Assembly: GCA_030429235.1 (NCBI GenBank)
Contig: JAUIDB010000004.1
Coordinates: 147,542 to 211,541, forward strand
Reading direction: 5' to 3'
Origin: Thermoanaerobaculia bacterium
Lineage (GTDB): Bacteria > Acidobacteriota > Thermoanaerobaculia > Multivoradales > JAIOJS01
DNA: 64,000 bases
The notes beneath the pieces are model-generated. The model did not search any database. It worked only from the letters and a program-made list of their open reading frames with translations, and was not told the origin of the DNA. Every line of letters begins with the position of its first letter. Within the stretch, counting starts at the first letter, position 1. Shown piece after piece: positions 16,555 through 25,532 of this stretch. Made by a program: the position numbers and the translations under genes.

Positions 16555-18057
16555 TCAGGGGGTCGAAGCACTCCAGGCGCCGGTGGTTCCCGACTCGAAG
16601 CCGTCGGCAAACAGCGATACCGAGAGCACCTCCGGTCGCCGCACCAGGTCCAGAGTCCAGCCCGGATTGGCTCCCTCGCCGACGTAGGCGCCACGAAAGT
16701 CCGTGCCACGCGGGTCGCCGTTGAAGTCGCGATCCCAGTCCTCCCAGGTCGCCAGTCCGGTGCTATCGACCGTCAGATCGAGACCACTGCCCGCCAGCGG
16801 GTAGAGATCGAGTCCCGCTCCCGGAGCCGCGAAGGGAGCCTGCAGGTAGAGGTCGGCGTTGGCTCGCGTATCGGTGCTGTTGTCCAGCAGCGCGCCGCCA
16901 CTCGTCGGAGGAGCCGCGAACAGCGCGTTGCCCGTCACCTGTTGGCTGAACGAGCCATGACCACTGCTGACATGAATTCCCACCCCGGTCGCGACCACTG
17001 TGTTCTGGAAGGCTCGAATCCGCCGCGGTACGTCGTTGTGGGCCTGGAAGCGTACGGCGTCGCCGAAGTCGTTCACCAGGAGGTTGTCGTAGAAGATGAC
17101 ATTGCCTTCTCCCTGGAACAGGGGTTCGACCGTGGTCTCGTTCTGATAGAAGAAGTTCCCGTAGATCAGGTAGTCGTCGTCGGCGCCGTCGCCGCTGAGG
17201 GGCCAGTGCCCCACGAGCAGGTTGGGTCGTGAGTTTCCGCCCGACGAACTGTTCGCCGCCTTGCTGAAGACGTTGTAGCGCACGATGGTCTGGCCACTGG
17301 CGGGCATCCCAAGGCCGGTGCTGCGGCCGTTCTGGTGCTTGATCTGAGCGTTGTAGCCCACGGTGTCCAGAATCGCGTTGTACTCGATCAGGCCGTTGAC
17401 GAACTCCTCCTCACCGTTGGAGTTCCCGAGGTAGAGGCCGGTACCGCAGTTCTCGATCAGGTTGTTGCGGATCACCCAGTTCCAGGCTGGTGCCTTGGTG
17501 CTGATCCCCACCGTGCCCTGTTGGAAATCGTGGTCGTGGATGTAGAGATTCTCTAGGGTGATGTGGTGACCGAAGGTCGCGTCACCAGAGAGCTTCACGC
17601 CGTCGACGGAGAGAGTGTCTCCGGAACCGTCGAGTTCGAGGTTGCGGAACACGAGGTAGCGCGAGTCGATGATGTTGATCGTGTTGTTCGAGGTCGCGAC
17701 GAAGCGGGCCGCCGGCGGCCATGCCTCCGGCCCCTCGATGAAGATGCAGTTCTCGGGGTCACCGAGCAGGCCATTGATCGGCAGACCGGAGGTATAGGTT
17801 CCGGCGGCCAGTTGCAGGGTGTCTCCGGCGTCGAGGCCGGCGAGTTGGGACAGGTAGTTGGCCGGGTCGGCCGCCACCACTTGCCCCTGTGGGGGTGTCG
17901 AACAGCCTCCGATCTCGGCAGCGCTGGTGGTGTGAGCGGGAAGCGGAACCAGCCAGGCCAACGCCAGCCCGAGCCAGGACACAGCGCGAGCTGAGAAGCG
18001 ACGGTTCCGATGGCCCGCGAGGATCCGGGCCCCAAATCGGTGGTGGGTGATGGTCAT
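16555..18057 (-). CDS. Secreted right-handed parallel beta-helix protein
   Basis: A 500-residue protein starting at ATG 18057, 6-7 nt after GAGGAG. A signal peptide covers about residues 1-48 (SWLGLALAWLVPLPAHTTSAAE). The body has repeated N/D/I-rich turns typical of beta-helix repeats: NTINIIDSRYLVFRNLEL, HHITLENLYIHDH, WVIRNNLIENCGTGLYLGNS, QTIVRYNVFSKA, NVIFYDNLLVND. Such folds occur in polysaccharide lyases and surface proteins; no catalytic residues can be assigned. Near the C-terminus, SLFADGFESGTTGAWS is a short motif found at the ends of many exported proteins in several phyla. It lies 70 bp downstream of purC and is probably unrelated in function. Confidence 0.78.
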   Translation of the reverse strand: MTITHHRFGARILAGHRNRRFSARAVSWLGLALAWLVPLPAHTTSAAEIGGCSTPPQGQVVAADPANYLSQLAGLDAGDTLQLAAGTYTSGLPINGLLGDPENCIFIEGPEAWPPAARFVATSNNTINIIDSRYLVFRNLELDGSGDTLSVDGVKLSGDATFGHHITLENLYIHDHDFQQGTVGISTKAPAWNWVIRNNLIENCGTGLYLGNSNGEEEFVNGLIEYNAILDTVGYNAQIKHQNGRSTGLGMPASGQTIVRYNVFSKAANSSSGGNSRPNLLVGHWPLSGDGADDDYLIYGNFFYQNETTVEPLFQGEGNVIFYDNLLVNDFGDAVRFQAHNDVPRRIRAFQNTVVATGVGIHVSSGHGSFSQQVTGNALFAAPPTSGGALLDNSTDTRANADLYLQAPFAAPGAGLDLYPLAGSGLDLTVDSTGLATWEDWDRDFNGDPRGTDFRGAYVGEGANPGWTLDLVRRPEVLSVSLFADGFESGTTGAWSASTP

Positions 18058-18127
18058 GAGCGTTCTCCTCGTGTCCATCCGACCAACCGTTGGCCGGAGG
18101 TCGCGGCGACCGCCCCTCCGAAACAAA

Positions 18128-19021
18128 CTACAGGATGGGGTCCTTCCCCGTGATGCGCCGGAAGGCCTCGACGTAGCGGTCGAGCGTGCCTTGCACCACC
18201 GGCGGAGCGAGCACCGGCGGAGTGGATTCGTGGTCCCAACCCGCTTCGTCCAGCCAGTTGCGTACGTACTGCTTGTCGAAGGAGGCCGGCTCGACGCCCG
18301 GCGTCCAGGCCTCGGCCTCCCAGTAGCGAGAGGAGTCCGGCGTCAAGACCTCGTCGATCAGCACGATCTCGCCATCGAGCCGCCCGAACTCGAACTTGGT
18401 GTCCGCCAGGATCAGGCCCTGAGCTTCGGCGTGTTCTCCTCCACGCCCAAAGATCTCGAGGGTCAAGTGCCGCAACCGGTCGCTGGTCTCCTGCCCGATG
18501 GCGGCCGCCATGAACTCTTCGGATACGTTCTCGTCGTGGCCCGACTCCGCTTTGGTCGCCGGCGTGAAGATGGGGGAGGGCAGCCGATCGGCCCGTTGTA
18601 GGCCGGCGGGAAGTCGGATCCCACAGGTCTCGCCGGTGCGACTGTATTCACGGAAGGCACTCCCCGCCAGATAGCCGCGCGCCACACACTCGAAGGGGAT
18701 CACCTCGGCCTTGCGGACCAGGACCGAGCGGCCCCGGAGGATGTCGGCCGATGCGGCCAGGCTCGCCGGAAAGTCCTCCGGCTCGGTCGCCAGCAGGTGG
18801 TTCGGAACCAGCGCCGAGAACTTCTCGAACCAGAAGTTGGTCAACTGATTGAGGATCTTCCCCTTGCCCGGAATCGCTGGTTCGAGGATGTGGTCGTAGG
18901 CCGAGATGCGATCGCAGGCCACGATCAGCAGGGTATCGCCGAGGTCGTAGATATCGCGGACCTTGCCGCGCTTGGGTGCCGGGACTCCGGCGAGGTTGGT
19001 TTCACGGACAGCTATGGACAT
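18128..19021 (-). CDS. purC: SAICAR synthetase
   Basis: A 297-residue purine-biosynthesis ligase that joins CAIR and aspartate using ATP. Landmarks: GKVRDIYDLGDTLLIVACDRISAYD (nucleotide-binding start; key residues K-V-R-D and D-R-I-S-A-Y-D), NHLLATEP, VIPFECVARGYLAGSAFREY, and LILADTKFEFG with EVLTPDSSRYW. It is the long single-domain form (about 300 residues). ATG 19021 follows GGAG at a good distance; a GTG 15 bp upstream (19036) is the alternative. Confidence 0.95.
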   Translation of the reverse strand: MSIAVRETNLAGVPAPKRGKVRDIYDLGDTLLIVACDRISAYDHILEPAIPGKGKILNQLTNFWFEKFSALVPNHLLATEPEDFPASLAASADILRGRSVLVRKAEVIPFECVARGYLAGSAFREYSRTGETCGIRLPAGLQRADRLPSPIFTPATKAESGHDENVSEEFMAAAIGQETSDRLRHLTLEIFGRGGEHAEAQGLILADTKFEFGRLDGEIVLIDEVLTPDSSRYWEAEAWTPGVEPASFDKQYVRNWLDEAGWDHESTPPVLAPPVVQGTLDRYVEAFRRITGKDPIL

Positions 19022-19077
19022 GGTGTTCTCCGACACGGTTCGATTCGGGGGATGACTCTATTCGAGGGACTCCGGGG

Positions 19078-21099
19078 TCAGTGGCTACCGACCCCGCGGG
19101 CGTACACGCGATCGAGAGCACCGATGAGCGTCGGATCGTCGATCGTGACGAAGCGTTGATTCTTCCATACCGAGCCGTCGACCACTTCGTACACCGTCAC
19201 CGGCTCCAGCCCCTTGAGACGGGCCCGACCCAGCTTGCGGATGCCGATGTAGAGACGCCGCTCGGCGGCGTCGATCGAGAACCCGACGTACCGGCGATTC
19301 CCGTCCTGGACGCGATACAACGACTCGATCCCAGCATCCTGGCTGATCGCTTCGATGTACTCGCCGGTGGCGACGATTCCCTCGTTGATCAACTTGCCGT
19401 TCTGATTGAGATAGGCGTAGAAAGGCCGACTCTCCTCCTCCTTGTCCACCACATCCGCTTCCTGCACGGCCAGCGGAGAGAAGAACTGGTGCACCTCCTC
19501 CTCGCGATATCCGAGGCTGATGAGGAGAATCTTGATCTCCTCGATCTCGCGCATCGACTTTCCGGTGGTCAGGCGGGTCAGTTCGACGACGCCGTGGCCG
19601 AAGAATTCGAATCGGTCGGGACCACCCTGGGCTCCTCCCTGGATCGGTAACAGTCGGTAGTTGCCATGGTTCAGCGCGATCCGCAGGCCGCGATCGAAGG
19701 GGAACCCCTCCTCGAGAGCCTTGCGGTAGAGCCGCTGGATCTCGATCGCTACGAACAGCATCCGCCAGGCTTCCCGGGCCGAGTAGAAGGCACCGTCGCC
19801 GAGGTACTTCTCCAGCTTCAGCCGCAGCAACGCCGCAATGCGGTTCACCCGGCGTTGGAACCGGAACATCTGGCGGAACGCACTGTCCTGAAGCTCGGAA
19901 CCGGCTCGGCGCAACATGGTGACGGTGCTGGAGAAGTCGGTGATGTCGTAGATCATGCCGAAACGCGAGACCTGCGGATCGACCACCCACGGAGCCATGA
20001 AGTCGAGCGGCCGAGTGGCGTGTGACACCTGGGTCAACGAAGCGCCGACCCAGGTCCGGTTCAGGGCTCGGTCCCGGAAGTAGTGACCGTCGTCCTTGGC
20101 CTCGAGCGGGATGATCAATCGGCGCAACCCGTGGAAGAGCTCGAACTCCTTGAGTTTCAGGAGGAGCCGTTCCCACACCTGCACCTGCTCGCGGCCCAGG
20201 AAACGATCAGGGTTGTAGCCCTCGCAGGTCGAGAGGAAGGTCATGTACCCCCGACAGCGCAACAGTTCGGCCGGATCCTGGCTGTTCACGCCCAGCAGAC
20301 TCCGGGCTCCCTGGTGCAATACGGGATCGGTAGGGAAGCGCTCACGGTGCCACTCTCTCAGCTTGGCGAGACGGTAGCGAAGGTCGCGGCCATCGATCTG
20401 GAGGTTGTGCTGGAAATAGACCGTCAGCTCGGAGAGGTCGGGACTGATGTGGTCCTCGGTGAAGATCAGGACGTTGTCCCGCATGCGCCCCAGCAGGGTA
20501 GGGAAGAGCTCCTGCTCGACCTCTTCGGTGTCGGAAGCCAGGCGATGCACAGAGTCGTAGGTCAAGGCCAGCACCCGATCGAGGAAGCGGAAGAAGACCG
20601 AGTACTTGATCTCACCGCCCTTCTCGCGCCCGATCTGGGAATCGAGGCGCACGATCCGACCAGGGGTTCCCTGCAGCACGCGCGCCACATCGAGCGAGTG
20701 CAGCAACCAGAAGATGTCGGGATACCGCCGACCGGCACTCGAGGTCGTGACGTTGTCGGTCGCTCGCTCGAGCTGACGGCGGTAGGTCTCCCAGGCCTGG
20801 TCGTGTGCCGCCTTGTCGTGGGACTGGCGCTTGAGGATCCGGACCTGCAGTTCCTCTTCGCTACGCAGATACGCCTGGAGCGAACTCTTGAGTTCCTGCA
20901 GGCCATCCGTCACCAGGATGGGGAAGCCGCGCAGCGGCGTGGCCGTCTCGTCGCGCAGGAAGATCTTCTGGGGCTGCGGCAGCCGATCCGCTACCTCCGG
21001 CATCAGTTCGAGGATCTCGGAGGGTGTCGGCCGCAGGAAGTTCATCGGTCCCCGTAGGGCCCGGGTCAAGCTCTTCAGGCTGGAGTGGTCGTCGGTCAT
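19078..21099 (-). CDS. Large protein with degenerate class III nucleotide-cyclase-like domain
   Basis: A 673-residue soluble protein that I cannot assign to a named family. Residues about 1-370 are helical and charged, with no recognised domain. About 375-540 resemble a class III adenylate/guanylate cyclase core: FGMIYDITDFSS gives both expected metal-site aspartates, EKYLGDGAF matches the GDG turn, LRIALNHGNYRLL the following strand, and FEFFGHGVVELTRL the G-D-A-V-N-x-A-x-R helix. In the last, the transition-state Asn is not evident while Arg is kept. The final 130 residues are beta-rich. It sits 56 bp upstream of purC and is divergent from an ABC ATPase. Catalysis is uncertain; a pseudo-cyclase sensor is equally possible. 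Confidence 0.6.
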   Translation of the reverse strand: MTDDHSSLKSLTRALRGPMNFLRPTPSEILELMPEVADRLPQPQKIFLRDETATPLRGFPILVTDGLQELKSSLQAYLRSEEELQVRILKRQSHDKAAHDQAWETYRRQLERATDNVTTSSAGRRYPDIFWLLHSLDVARVLQGTPGRIVRLDSQIGREKGGEIKYSVFFRFLDRVLALTYDSVHRLASDTEEVEQELFPTLLGRMRDNVLIFTEDHISPDLSELTVYFQHNLQIDGRDLRYRLAKLREWHRERFPTDPVLHQGARSLLGVNSQDPAELLRCRGYMTFLSTCEGYNPDRFLGREQVQVWERLLLKLKEFELFHGLRRLIIPLEAKDDGHYFRDRALNRTWVGASLTQVSHATRPLDFMAPWVVDPQVSRFGMIYDITDFSSTVTMLRRAGSELQDSAFRQMFRFQRRVNRIAALLRLKLEKYLGDGAFYSAREAWRMLFVAIEIQRLYRKALEEGFPFDRGLRIALNHGNYRLLPIQGGAQGGPDRFEFFGHGVVELTRLTTGKSMREIEEIKILLISLGYREEEVHQFFSPLAVQEADVVDKEEESRPFYAYLNQNGKLINEGIVATGEYIEAISQDAGIESLYRVQDGNRRYVGFSIDAAERRLYIGIRKLGRARLKGLEPVTVYEVVDGSVWKNQRFVTIDDPTLIGALDRVYARGVGSH

Positions 21100-21112
21100 G
21101 GTTGAGTGTCGT

Positions 21113-21152
21113 AGTCTACAACCCGCATCATTCTTGCGACGTTGTGTAGACT
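21113..21152. promoter_or_regulatory. Inverted repeat in a 59-bp divergent promoter
   Basis: AGTCTACA (21113-21120) and TGTAGACT (21145-21152) form a perfect 8-bp inverted repeat between the starts of the cyclase-like gene (minus) and an ABC ATPase (plus). Each arm contains a TAGACT hexamer facing its own gene, so the symmetry may be two -10 boxes, an operator, or both. Confidence 0.45.
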
Positions 21153-21158
21153 GCCACG

Positions 21159-21959
21159 ATGGAGTTCCCTCTGCTGGAAGTGCGTGACCTCACCGTGCGA
21201 CTCCGCGACCAGCCAGCGGACCAACGTCCGCTGGTGGATCGAGTGCAGCTGACGGTCGCTCCGGGCGAGGTCGTAGCCTTGCTCGGAGAGTCCGGGGCTG
21301 GCAAGAGCTTGACCGCTCGCGCTCTGCTCGACCTCCTGCCGCCTGGCCTCGAATTCGACGGGGAGATCCTCTGGCGGGGCCAGGTCTGGACGCGAGACGA
21401 CCAGCGGCGCGCGCGCGGTCGACAGATCGGACTGGTCTTCCAGGAGACCCTGACCACGCTCGATCCCCTCTTCACGGCGCGACGCCAGCTCTGCCAAGTA
21501 CTCCAGGCGTGCCTGGGGCTGGCAACGTCCGAGGCCGAGGGCCGCGTCGACGACCTCTTGGACAGCGTCGGTCTCGACCCGAAGCTCGGCGCGCGCTTTC
21601 CCCACCAGCTCTCCGGCGGACAGCGGCAGCGCCTCGGGATCGCGCTGGCGTTGGCCGGTGCACCCTCCCTGCTGATTGCCGACGAACCGACCAGCGCCCT
21701 CGACCCTCCTCGCCGGTGGGAGCTGATCCAGTGCTGGCGCCAATTGGTGAGCGAGTCCGATCGCGCGTTGCTGCTCCTGACCCATGACTTCGAGCTGGTC
21801 GAGAGCCTCTGCGACCGAATCGTCGCCCTCGACCGTGGCCGCGTCGTCGAGGTCGGCGCCACCGCCGATCTCCTCGGCACGCCGCGTGACCCGTCGGTCC
21901 GTCGACTGGTCGATTCCTACCGAGCGGCCCGGGAACGACGAGGCTGGGACCTCTCCTGA
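21159..21959 (+). CDS. Oligopeptide-type ABC transporter ATPase (DppD/OppD-like)
   Basis: A 266-residue cytoplasmic ATPase. Walker A LLGESGAGKSLTARALLDLLP, Q-loop LVFQETLTTLDPLF, signature [17 protein letters not shown], Walker B LLIADEPTSALDP and THDFELV are intact. SLTARA and DPLF forms are typical of the peptide/nickel subfamily. It lacks the long C-terminal oligopeptide-binding cap of full-length DppD (about 325 residues), ending soon after ATADLLGTPRDPSVRRLV. Its stop overlaps the next ATPase start. No permease or binding-protein gene is adjacent, so the substrate is unknown. Confidence 0.85.
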   Translation: MEFPLLEVRDLTVRLRDQPADQRPLVDRVQLTVAPGEVVALLGESGAGKSLTARALLDLLPPGLEFDGEILWRGQVWTRDDQRRARGRQIGLVFQETLTTLDPLFTARRQLCQVLQACLGLATSEAEGRVDDLLDSVGLDPKLGARFPHQLSGGQRQRLGIALALAGAPSLLIADEPTSALDPPRRWELIQCWRQLVSESDRALLLLTHDFELVESLCDRIVALDRGRVVEVGATADLLGTPRDPSVRRLVDSYRAARERRGWDLS

Positions 21960-22768
21960 TGTCTCCCGAACGACTCGATGGCCAGCGCGGGCCCGTAGAC
22001 AACGAGGAGGCCCTGCTGCAACTCGACTCGGTCTCGCGTATCTACCCGGTGACCCGGGTTCGAGCCCTGGATCAGGTCTCGATCGCGGTCTCGGCCGGAG
22101 AGTGCGTGGGAGTGGTCGGGGAATCGGGGAGCGGCAAGTCGACCCTGGCGCGGGTCGCCGTCGCTCTGGAGCGCCCCGACACCGGATCGGTTCGGTTCGA
22201 CGGTCTCGATCTGGGCACGCTCGGCGGTTCGGAGCTCCGTCGGCTCCGCTGTGAGTTCCAGCTTCTCTTCCAGGATTCCATCGCCGCCTTGCCATCCCGG
22301 CAGACGGTAGGACGCACGCTCCGCGAACCATTGCTCGCGCACCGTCGGCCCGAGGCCAGCGACCCGGAGCTGGTGGCCCGCTGGCTGGCACGGGTGGAGT
22401 TGTCTCCGGAGCTGGAACCGCGGTATCCCCACGAACTCTCCGGTGGAGAGCGCCAGCGAGTGGCCCTGGCCAGGGCGCTCGTGCTCGAACCCCGGCTCCT
22501 GGTCGCAGACGAACCGGTGAGTTCCCTCGACCCCTCGGTGCGCGAGCGGATTCTGCACCTGCTGGTCCGATTGCAGCGCGAACTGGGGCTCTCGGTTCTA
22601 CTGATCAGTCACGACCTGTCGACCGTAGCCCGGATGGCGAGTCGAACGGTGGTGCTCGATCAGGGCCAGGTGGCCGAGGAGGGCCCCACCGACCTCGTGC
22701 TGCGAGACCCGCGAGCGGTGGCGACCCGCCGACTCTTGGATCCTCCTACCACCTCCCGCGTCGGATGA
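21959..22768 (+). CDS. Oligopeptide-type ABC transporter ATPase (DppF/OppF-like)
   Basis: A 269-residue partner of the preceding ATPase, with start ATG 21959 overlapping its TGA. Walker [24 protein letters not shown]-loop LLFQDSIAALPSRQTVGRTL, signature LSGGERQRVALARAL, Walker B LLVADEPVSSLDPSV and LISHDLSTVARM are present. The pair would form a heterodimeric motor for a peptide, nickel or similar importer whose membrane subunits must be encoded elsewhere. The gap after it (22769-22992) has no gene. Confidence 0.85.
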   Translation: MSPERLDGQRGPVDNEEALLQLDSVSRIYPVTRVRALDQVSIAVSAGECVGVVGESGSGKSTLARVAVALERPDTGSVRFDGLDLGTLGGSELRRLRCEFQLLFQDSIAALPSRQTVGRTLREPLLAHRRPEASDPELVARWLARVELSPELEPRYPHELSGGERQRVALARALVLEPRLLVADEPVSSLDPSVRERILHLLVRLQRELGLSVLLISHDLSTVARMASRTVVLDQGQVAEEGPTDLVLRDPRAVATRRLLDPPTTSRVG

Positions 22769-22957
22769 CGAGAGGCTAGAATTCGCCGGGCGTGGTCGCG
22801 GAGCCCCCGTCCGCGGGCCGCAGACGCGTCGACACCGTAGAGAGAAGGCGAATGGACGGGCCACAGCCAGCCAAAACGGCTCGCTGGGGAAACTTTTGTC
22901 GGACCTTCGCGTAGTCTCAGACAAGGGCAGGCCAGAGCCCACAACGACGGCTGAACG

Positions 22958-22969
22958 ACTCAGCTGAGT
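22958..22969. promoter_or_regulatory. 12-bp perfect palindrome upstream of the efflux cluster
   Basis: ACTCAGCTGAGT lies 23 bp before the start of the TolC-like gene, in the only gap that can hold the promoter of this cluster. It could be a repressor site overlapping the leader. No regulator gene is adjacent. Confidence 0.3.
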
Positions 22970-22992
22970 GACTGATCAAGAGGGAGTGTGTG

Positions 22993-24633
22993 ATGAGCAG
23001 ATACGATGAGAATGTGATGGGCCGCGGTGCGACTGCGCTCTGTCTCACGGGGTTGTTGGCGCTGGCGAGCGTCGGGGTCTTGCCCGCCCAGGAGAGCATC
23101 GCGCTGTCGACCGAGGTCAACCAGGACCTGGGTCCGAGCGGGGTCGAGGTTCGGGGCAACGAGGTGCAGCTGTCGGTAGAGGATGCCGTCGCGCTCGCCC
23201 TCGGACGCAATCTGGGCCTTCAGGTCCGGCGCTACGACCGTCAGCAGTTCCAGCTGCAGATCGACGAAGCGGTCGGCATCTACGACACCACCCTGGGGGC
23301 GCGACTCACCATTACCGAAGAGACGTCACCCTCCGCGACCGAACTCGACGGAGCGGCGATTCTCACCGACGAGAACCGGACCTACGGTCTCGAGGTCTCA
23401 CAGCTCACTCCGTGGGGAGGTACCGGCACGGTCAGCTTCGGGACCTTCAACCGAGACAGCAACTCGACCTTCAGCAGCCTCAATCCGTTCTTCTCCAGCG
23501 ATCTCGACGTGACGTTCTCCCAGCCACTGCTGCGTGACTTCGGTCGGAGCGTGACGGATCGCGGCATCGAAATCGCTCGTCTCAACGACGACATGAACCG
23601 CGAGGGTTTCGAGCAGCAGGTCACGGCCACCATTCAACAGGTGGTCAACGCCTACTTTGCGCTGGTCGAGGCGCGCGCGCAGGTCGACGTGGCGCGCGAG
23701 AGCAAGGACCTAGCGGTCGAGCTGCACGACATGAACAAGGTGCGGGTCGAAGTCGGTACCCTCGCGCCGCTCGAGTTGACGACCAGCGAGGTCGGGATCG
23801 CCACCCGAGAGGAGGAGATCATCCTCGCCGAGCAGCGAGTCGGTGACGCCGAAGACGACCTCCGCACCCTGCTCAATCTCGAGGAAGGTCCTCTGTGGAA
23901 CACGGCCATCATCCCCGTGGCCCCTGAGGAGCCGTCCCGAGTGTCGATCGATCTCGAACAAGCGATCGCCAAGTCCCTCGAGGCCCGCCCCGAGGTGCGC
24001 TCCAAGAAGCTCGAACTCGAGCGTCTCGGTATCGACGCCTCCTACTGGCAGAATCAGCTCCTCCCTAGTCTCAACGCCTCCCTGACCTACGGCTACAACG
24101 GTCTCGGTGGTGACGTGATCGAACGGGACATCGACGGCAACGTCCTCAGCGTAATACCTGGCGGCTTCGGCGACTCAGTGGACCAGATCCTCGATCGCGA
24201 CTTCGACGGTTGGCGTTTCGAGGTGACCTTCGGGATGCCGATCCAGAACCGCACCGCGAAGGCCCGCAAGGCCCGGGCGGATCTCGATGTCGACCAGGGC
24301 CGGCTCGAGCTCACCGAGCTGACGCAGTCGATCCGTACCGAGGTGCGCAAGGCGGTGCGAGCCGTCCGCTCGGCGGAGAAGCAGATCGACTCGGCGCAGG
24401 CATCGGTGCGGTTGGCGGACAAGAACCTCGACGCCGAACGGAAGCGCTACGAGAATGGGCTCTCGACCAGTTACCAGGTTCTGGACGTGCAAGAGGACCT
24501 GAGCCAGGCCCGGAGCCGCGAGGTTTCGGCCAAGGCCTCCTACCGCCGTGCCGTGGCCGAGTACTACCGCGCCGTCGGAAACCTGCTCGAGGTATCGGGT
24601 GTGGAATGGGCCGACGAGTCGGACGTAGAGTGA
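22993..24633 (+). CDS. TolC-family outer-membrane efflux protein
   Basis: A 546-residue outer-membrane channel. ATG 22993 is preceded by GGGAG at 7 nt (a GTG one codon upstream is possible). A signal peptide covers about residues 1-33 (ALCLTGLLALASVGVLPAQ). The OEP repeats show as LSVEDAVALALGRNLGLQVRR (about 58) and the second-half equivalent IDLEQAIAKSLEARPEVRSKKLELE (about 320), with long alpha-helices AYFALVEARAQVDVARESKDLA and LELTELTQSIRTEVRKAVRAV. It heads a five-gene set with a Yip1 protein, a MacA-like adaptor and MacB-like ABC parts, so it likely forms the exit duct of that pump. Confidence 0.92.
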   Translation: MSRYDENVMGRGATALCLTGLLALASVGVLPAQESIALSTEVNQDLGPSGVEVRGNEVQLSVEDAVALALGRNLGLQVRRYDRQQFQLQIDEAVGIYDTTLGARLTITEETSPSATELDGAAILTDENRTYGLEVSQLTPWGGTGTVSFGTFNRDSNSTFSSLNPFFSSDLDVTFSQPLLRDFGRSVTDRGIEIARLNDDMNREGFEQQVTATIQQVVNAYFALVEARAQVDVARESKDLAVELHDMNKVRVEVGTLAPLELTTSEVGIATREEEIILAEQRVGDAEDDLRTLLNLEEGPLWNTAIIPVAPEEPSRVSIDLEQAIAKSLEARPEVRSKKLELERLGIDASYWQNQLLPSLNASLTYGYNGLGGDVIERDIDGNVLSVIPGGFGDSVDQILDRDFDGWRFEVTFGMPIQNRTAKARKARADLDVDQGRLELTELTQSIRTEVRKAVRAVRSAEKQIDSAQASVRLADKNLDAERKRYENGLSTSYQVLDVQEDLSQARSREVSAKASYRRAVAEYYRAVGNLLEVSGVEWADESDVE

Positions 24634-24673
24634 GATAGGGAACGGGCACCCCGCCCAATCGGGGTAGGATCCA

Positions 24674-24723
24674 GAAGGCCGTCCCGGTCGCTGCGGTAGA
24701 ACCCGCATCGACGGACGGCCTTC
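24674..24723 (+). terminator. Strong hairpin after the TolC-like gene
   Basis: GAAGGCCGTCC (24674-24684) pairs perfectly over 11 bp with GGACGGCCTTC (24713-24723) around a 28-nt loop. No run of T follows, so it may attenuate, stabilise the tolC-like mRNA 3' end, or act with Rho. Confidence 0.55.
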
Positions 24724-24777
24724 CGGCGTTTGGAGCGGACCGTTCCCATTCCAGAACCGTTCGAGAAGGAGAACCTC

Positions 24778-25476
24778 ATGCAAGAATCCAGTTTCGGTCG
24801 CGTCGTCGGTGCCCTGGCGAGCCCCGACAAGACCTTCGCCGCCATCGCCCAGAAACCAACCTGGTTGGTGGCCTTCCTCGTCCTCATCGCGGCCTCACTG
24901 CTCAGCGCCGTGGTGATCACCCCGCGCGTCGATCTCGAGGATGTCGTCCAAACCTCGTTCGAACAGCGTGGACAGTCGGTCTCGGCCGAGGACCTCGACG
25001 CGGCGGTCGACATGGCCGAAAACCTCCGCTGGTTCGGAGCCGTGATGCAACTGGTGGTCGCGCCGATTATCTACCTGCTCTGCGCCGCGATCCTGATGGT
25101 CTGCTTCAAACTGGTGGGAGGAGAGATCGACTTCCGCACGAGTTGGGCCGCTTCCCTGCACGGTTGGATGCCAATGGCGGTGCTGGCCCTGCTCATCGTG
25201 CCGGTGGTGATCGGCCAGTCGGAGGTCTCGGCCGAAGCGGTGAACTCGGGGAAGTTCCTGAGCTCCCACCTCGGCATCTTCGCCCCCGAGGGAGCCTCGA
25301 AGGCCCTCAAGGCACTGCTTTCCAGCCTCGACTTCTTCACCCTCTGGACCCTGTTCACCATGAGCGTCGCCTACAAACACGCCGCCCGCGTGTCGATGGG
25401 CACGTCGGCCACGGTCGTCACCGGCCTCTGGTTGCTGTGGGTGGGTGTCAAGGTCGGCCTGGCGCTGATCTTCTAA
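24778..25476 (+). CDS. Yip1-family integral membrane protein
   Basis: A 232-residue inner-membrane protein with about five hydrophobic segments (LVAFLVLIAASLLSAVVI; MQLVVAPIIYLLCAAILMV; MAVLALLIVPVVIG; FFTLWTLFTMSV; VTGLWLLWVGVKVGLAL). ATG 24778 has AAGGAG 7 nt upstream. The Yip1 pattern is seen in ALASPDKTFAAIAQKPTW and LVGGEIDFRTSWAASLHGWMP. Bacterial Yip1 proteins are of unknown role. Location between the outer-membrane channel and the adaptor suggests it assists this efflux system. Confidence 0.82.
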   Translation: MQESSFGRVVGALASPDKTFAAIAQKPTWLVAFLVLIAASLLSAVVITPRVDLEDVVQTSFEQRGQSVSAEDLDAAVDMAENLRWFGAVMQLVVAPIIYLLCAAILMVCFKLVGGEIDFRTSWAASLHGWMPMAVLALLIVPVVIGQSEVSAEAVNSGKFLSSHLGIFAPEGASKALKALLSSLDFFTLWTLFTMSVAYKHAARVSMGTSATVVTGLWLLWVGVKVGLALIF

Positions 25477-25532
25477 GGCGTCGTTGCCGTCGCCTCCCAC
25501 TGAGTCCCTGATCTGAGAGAAAGGCATCCGCC

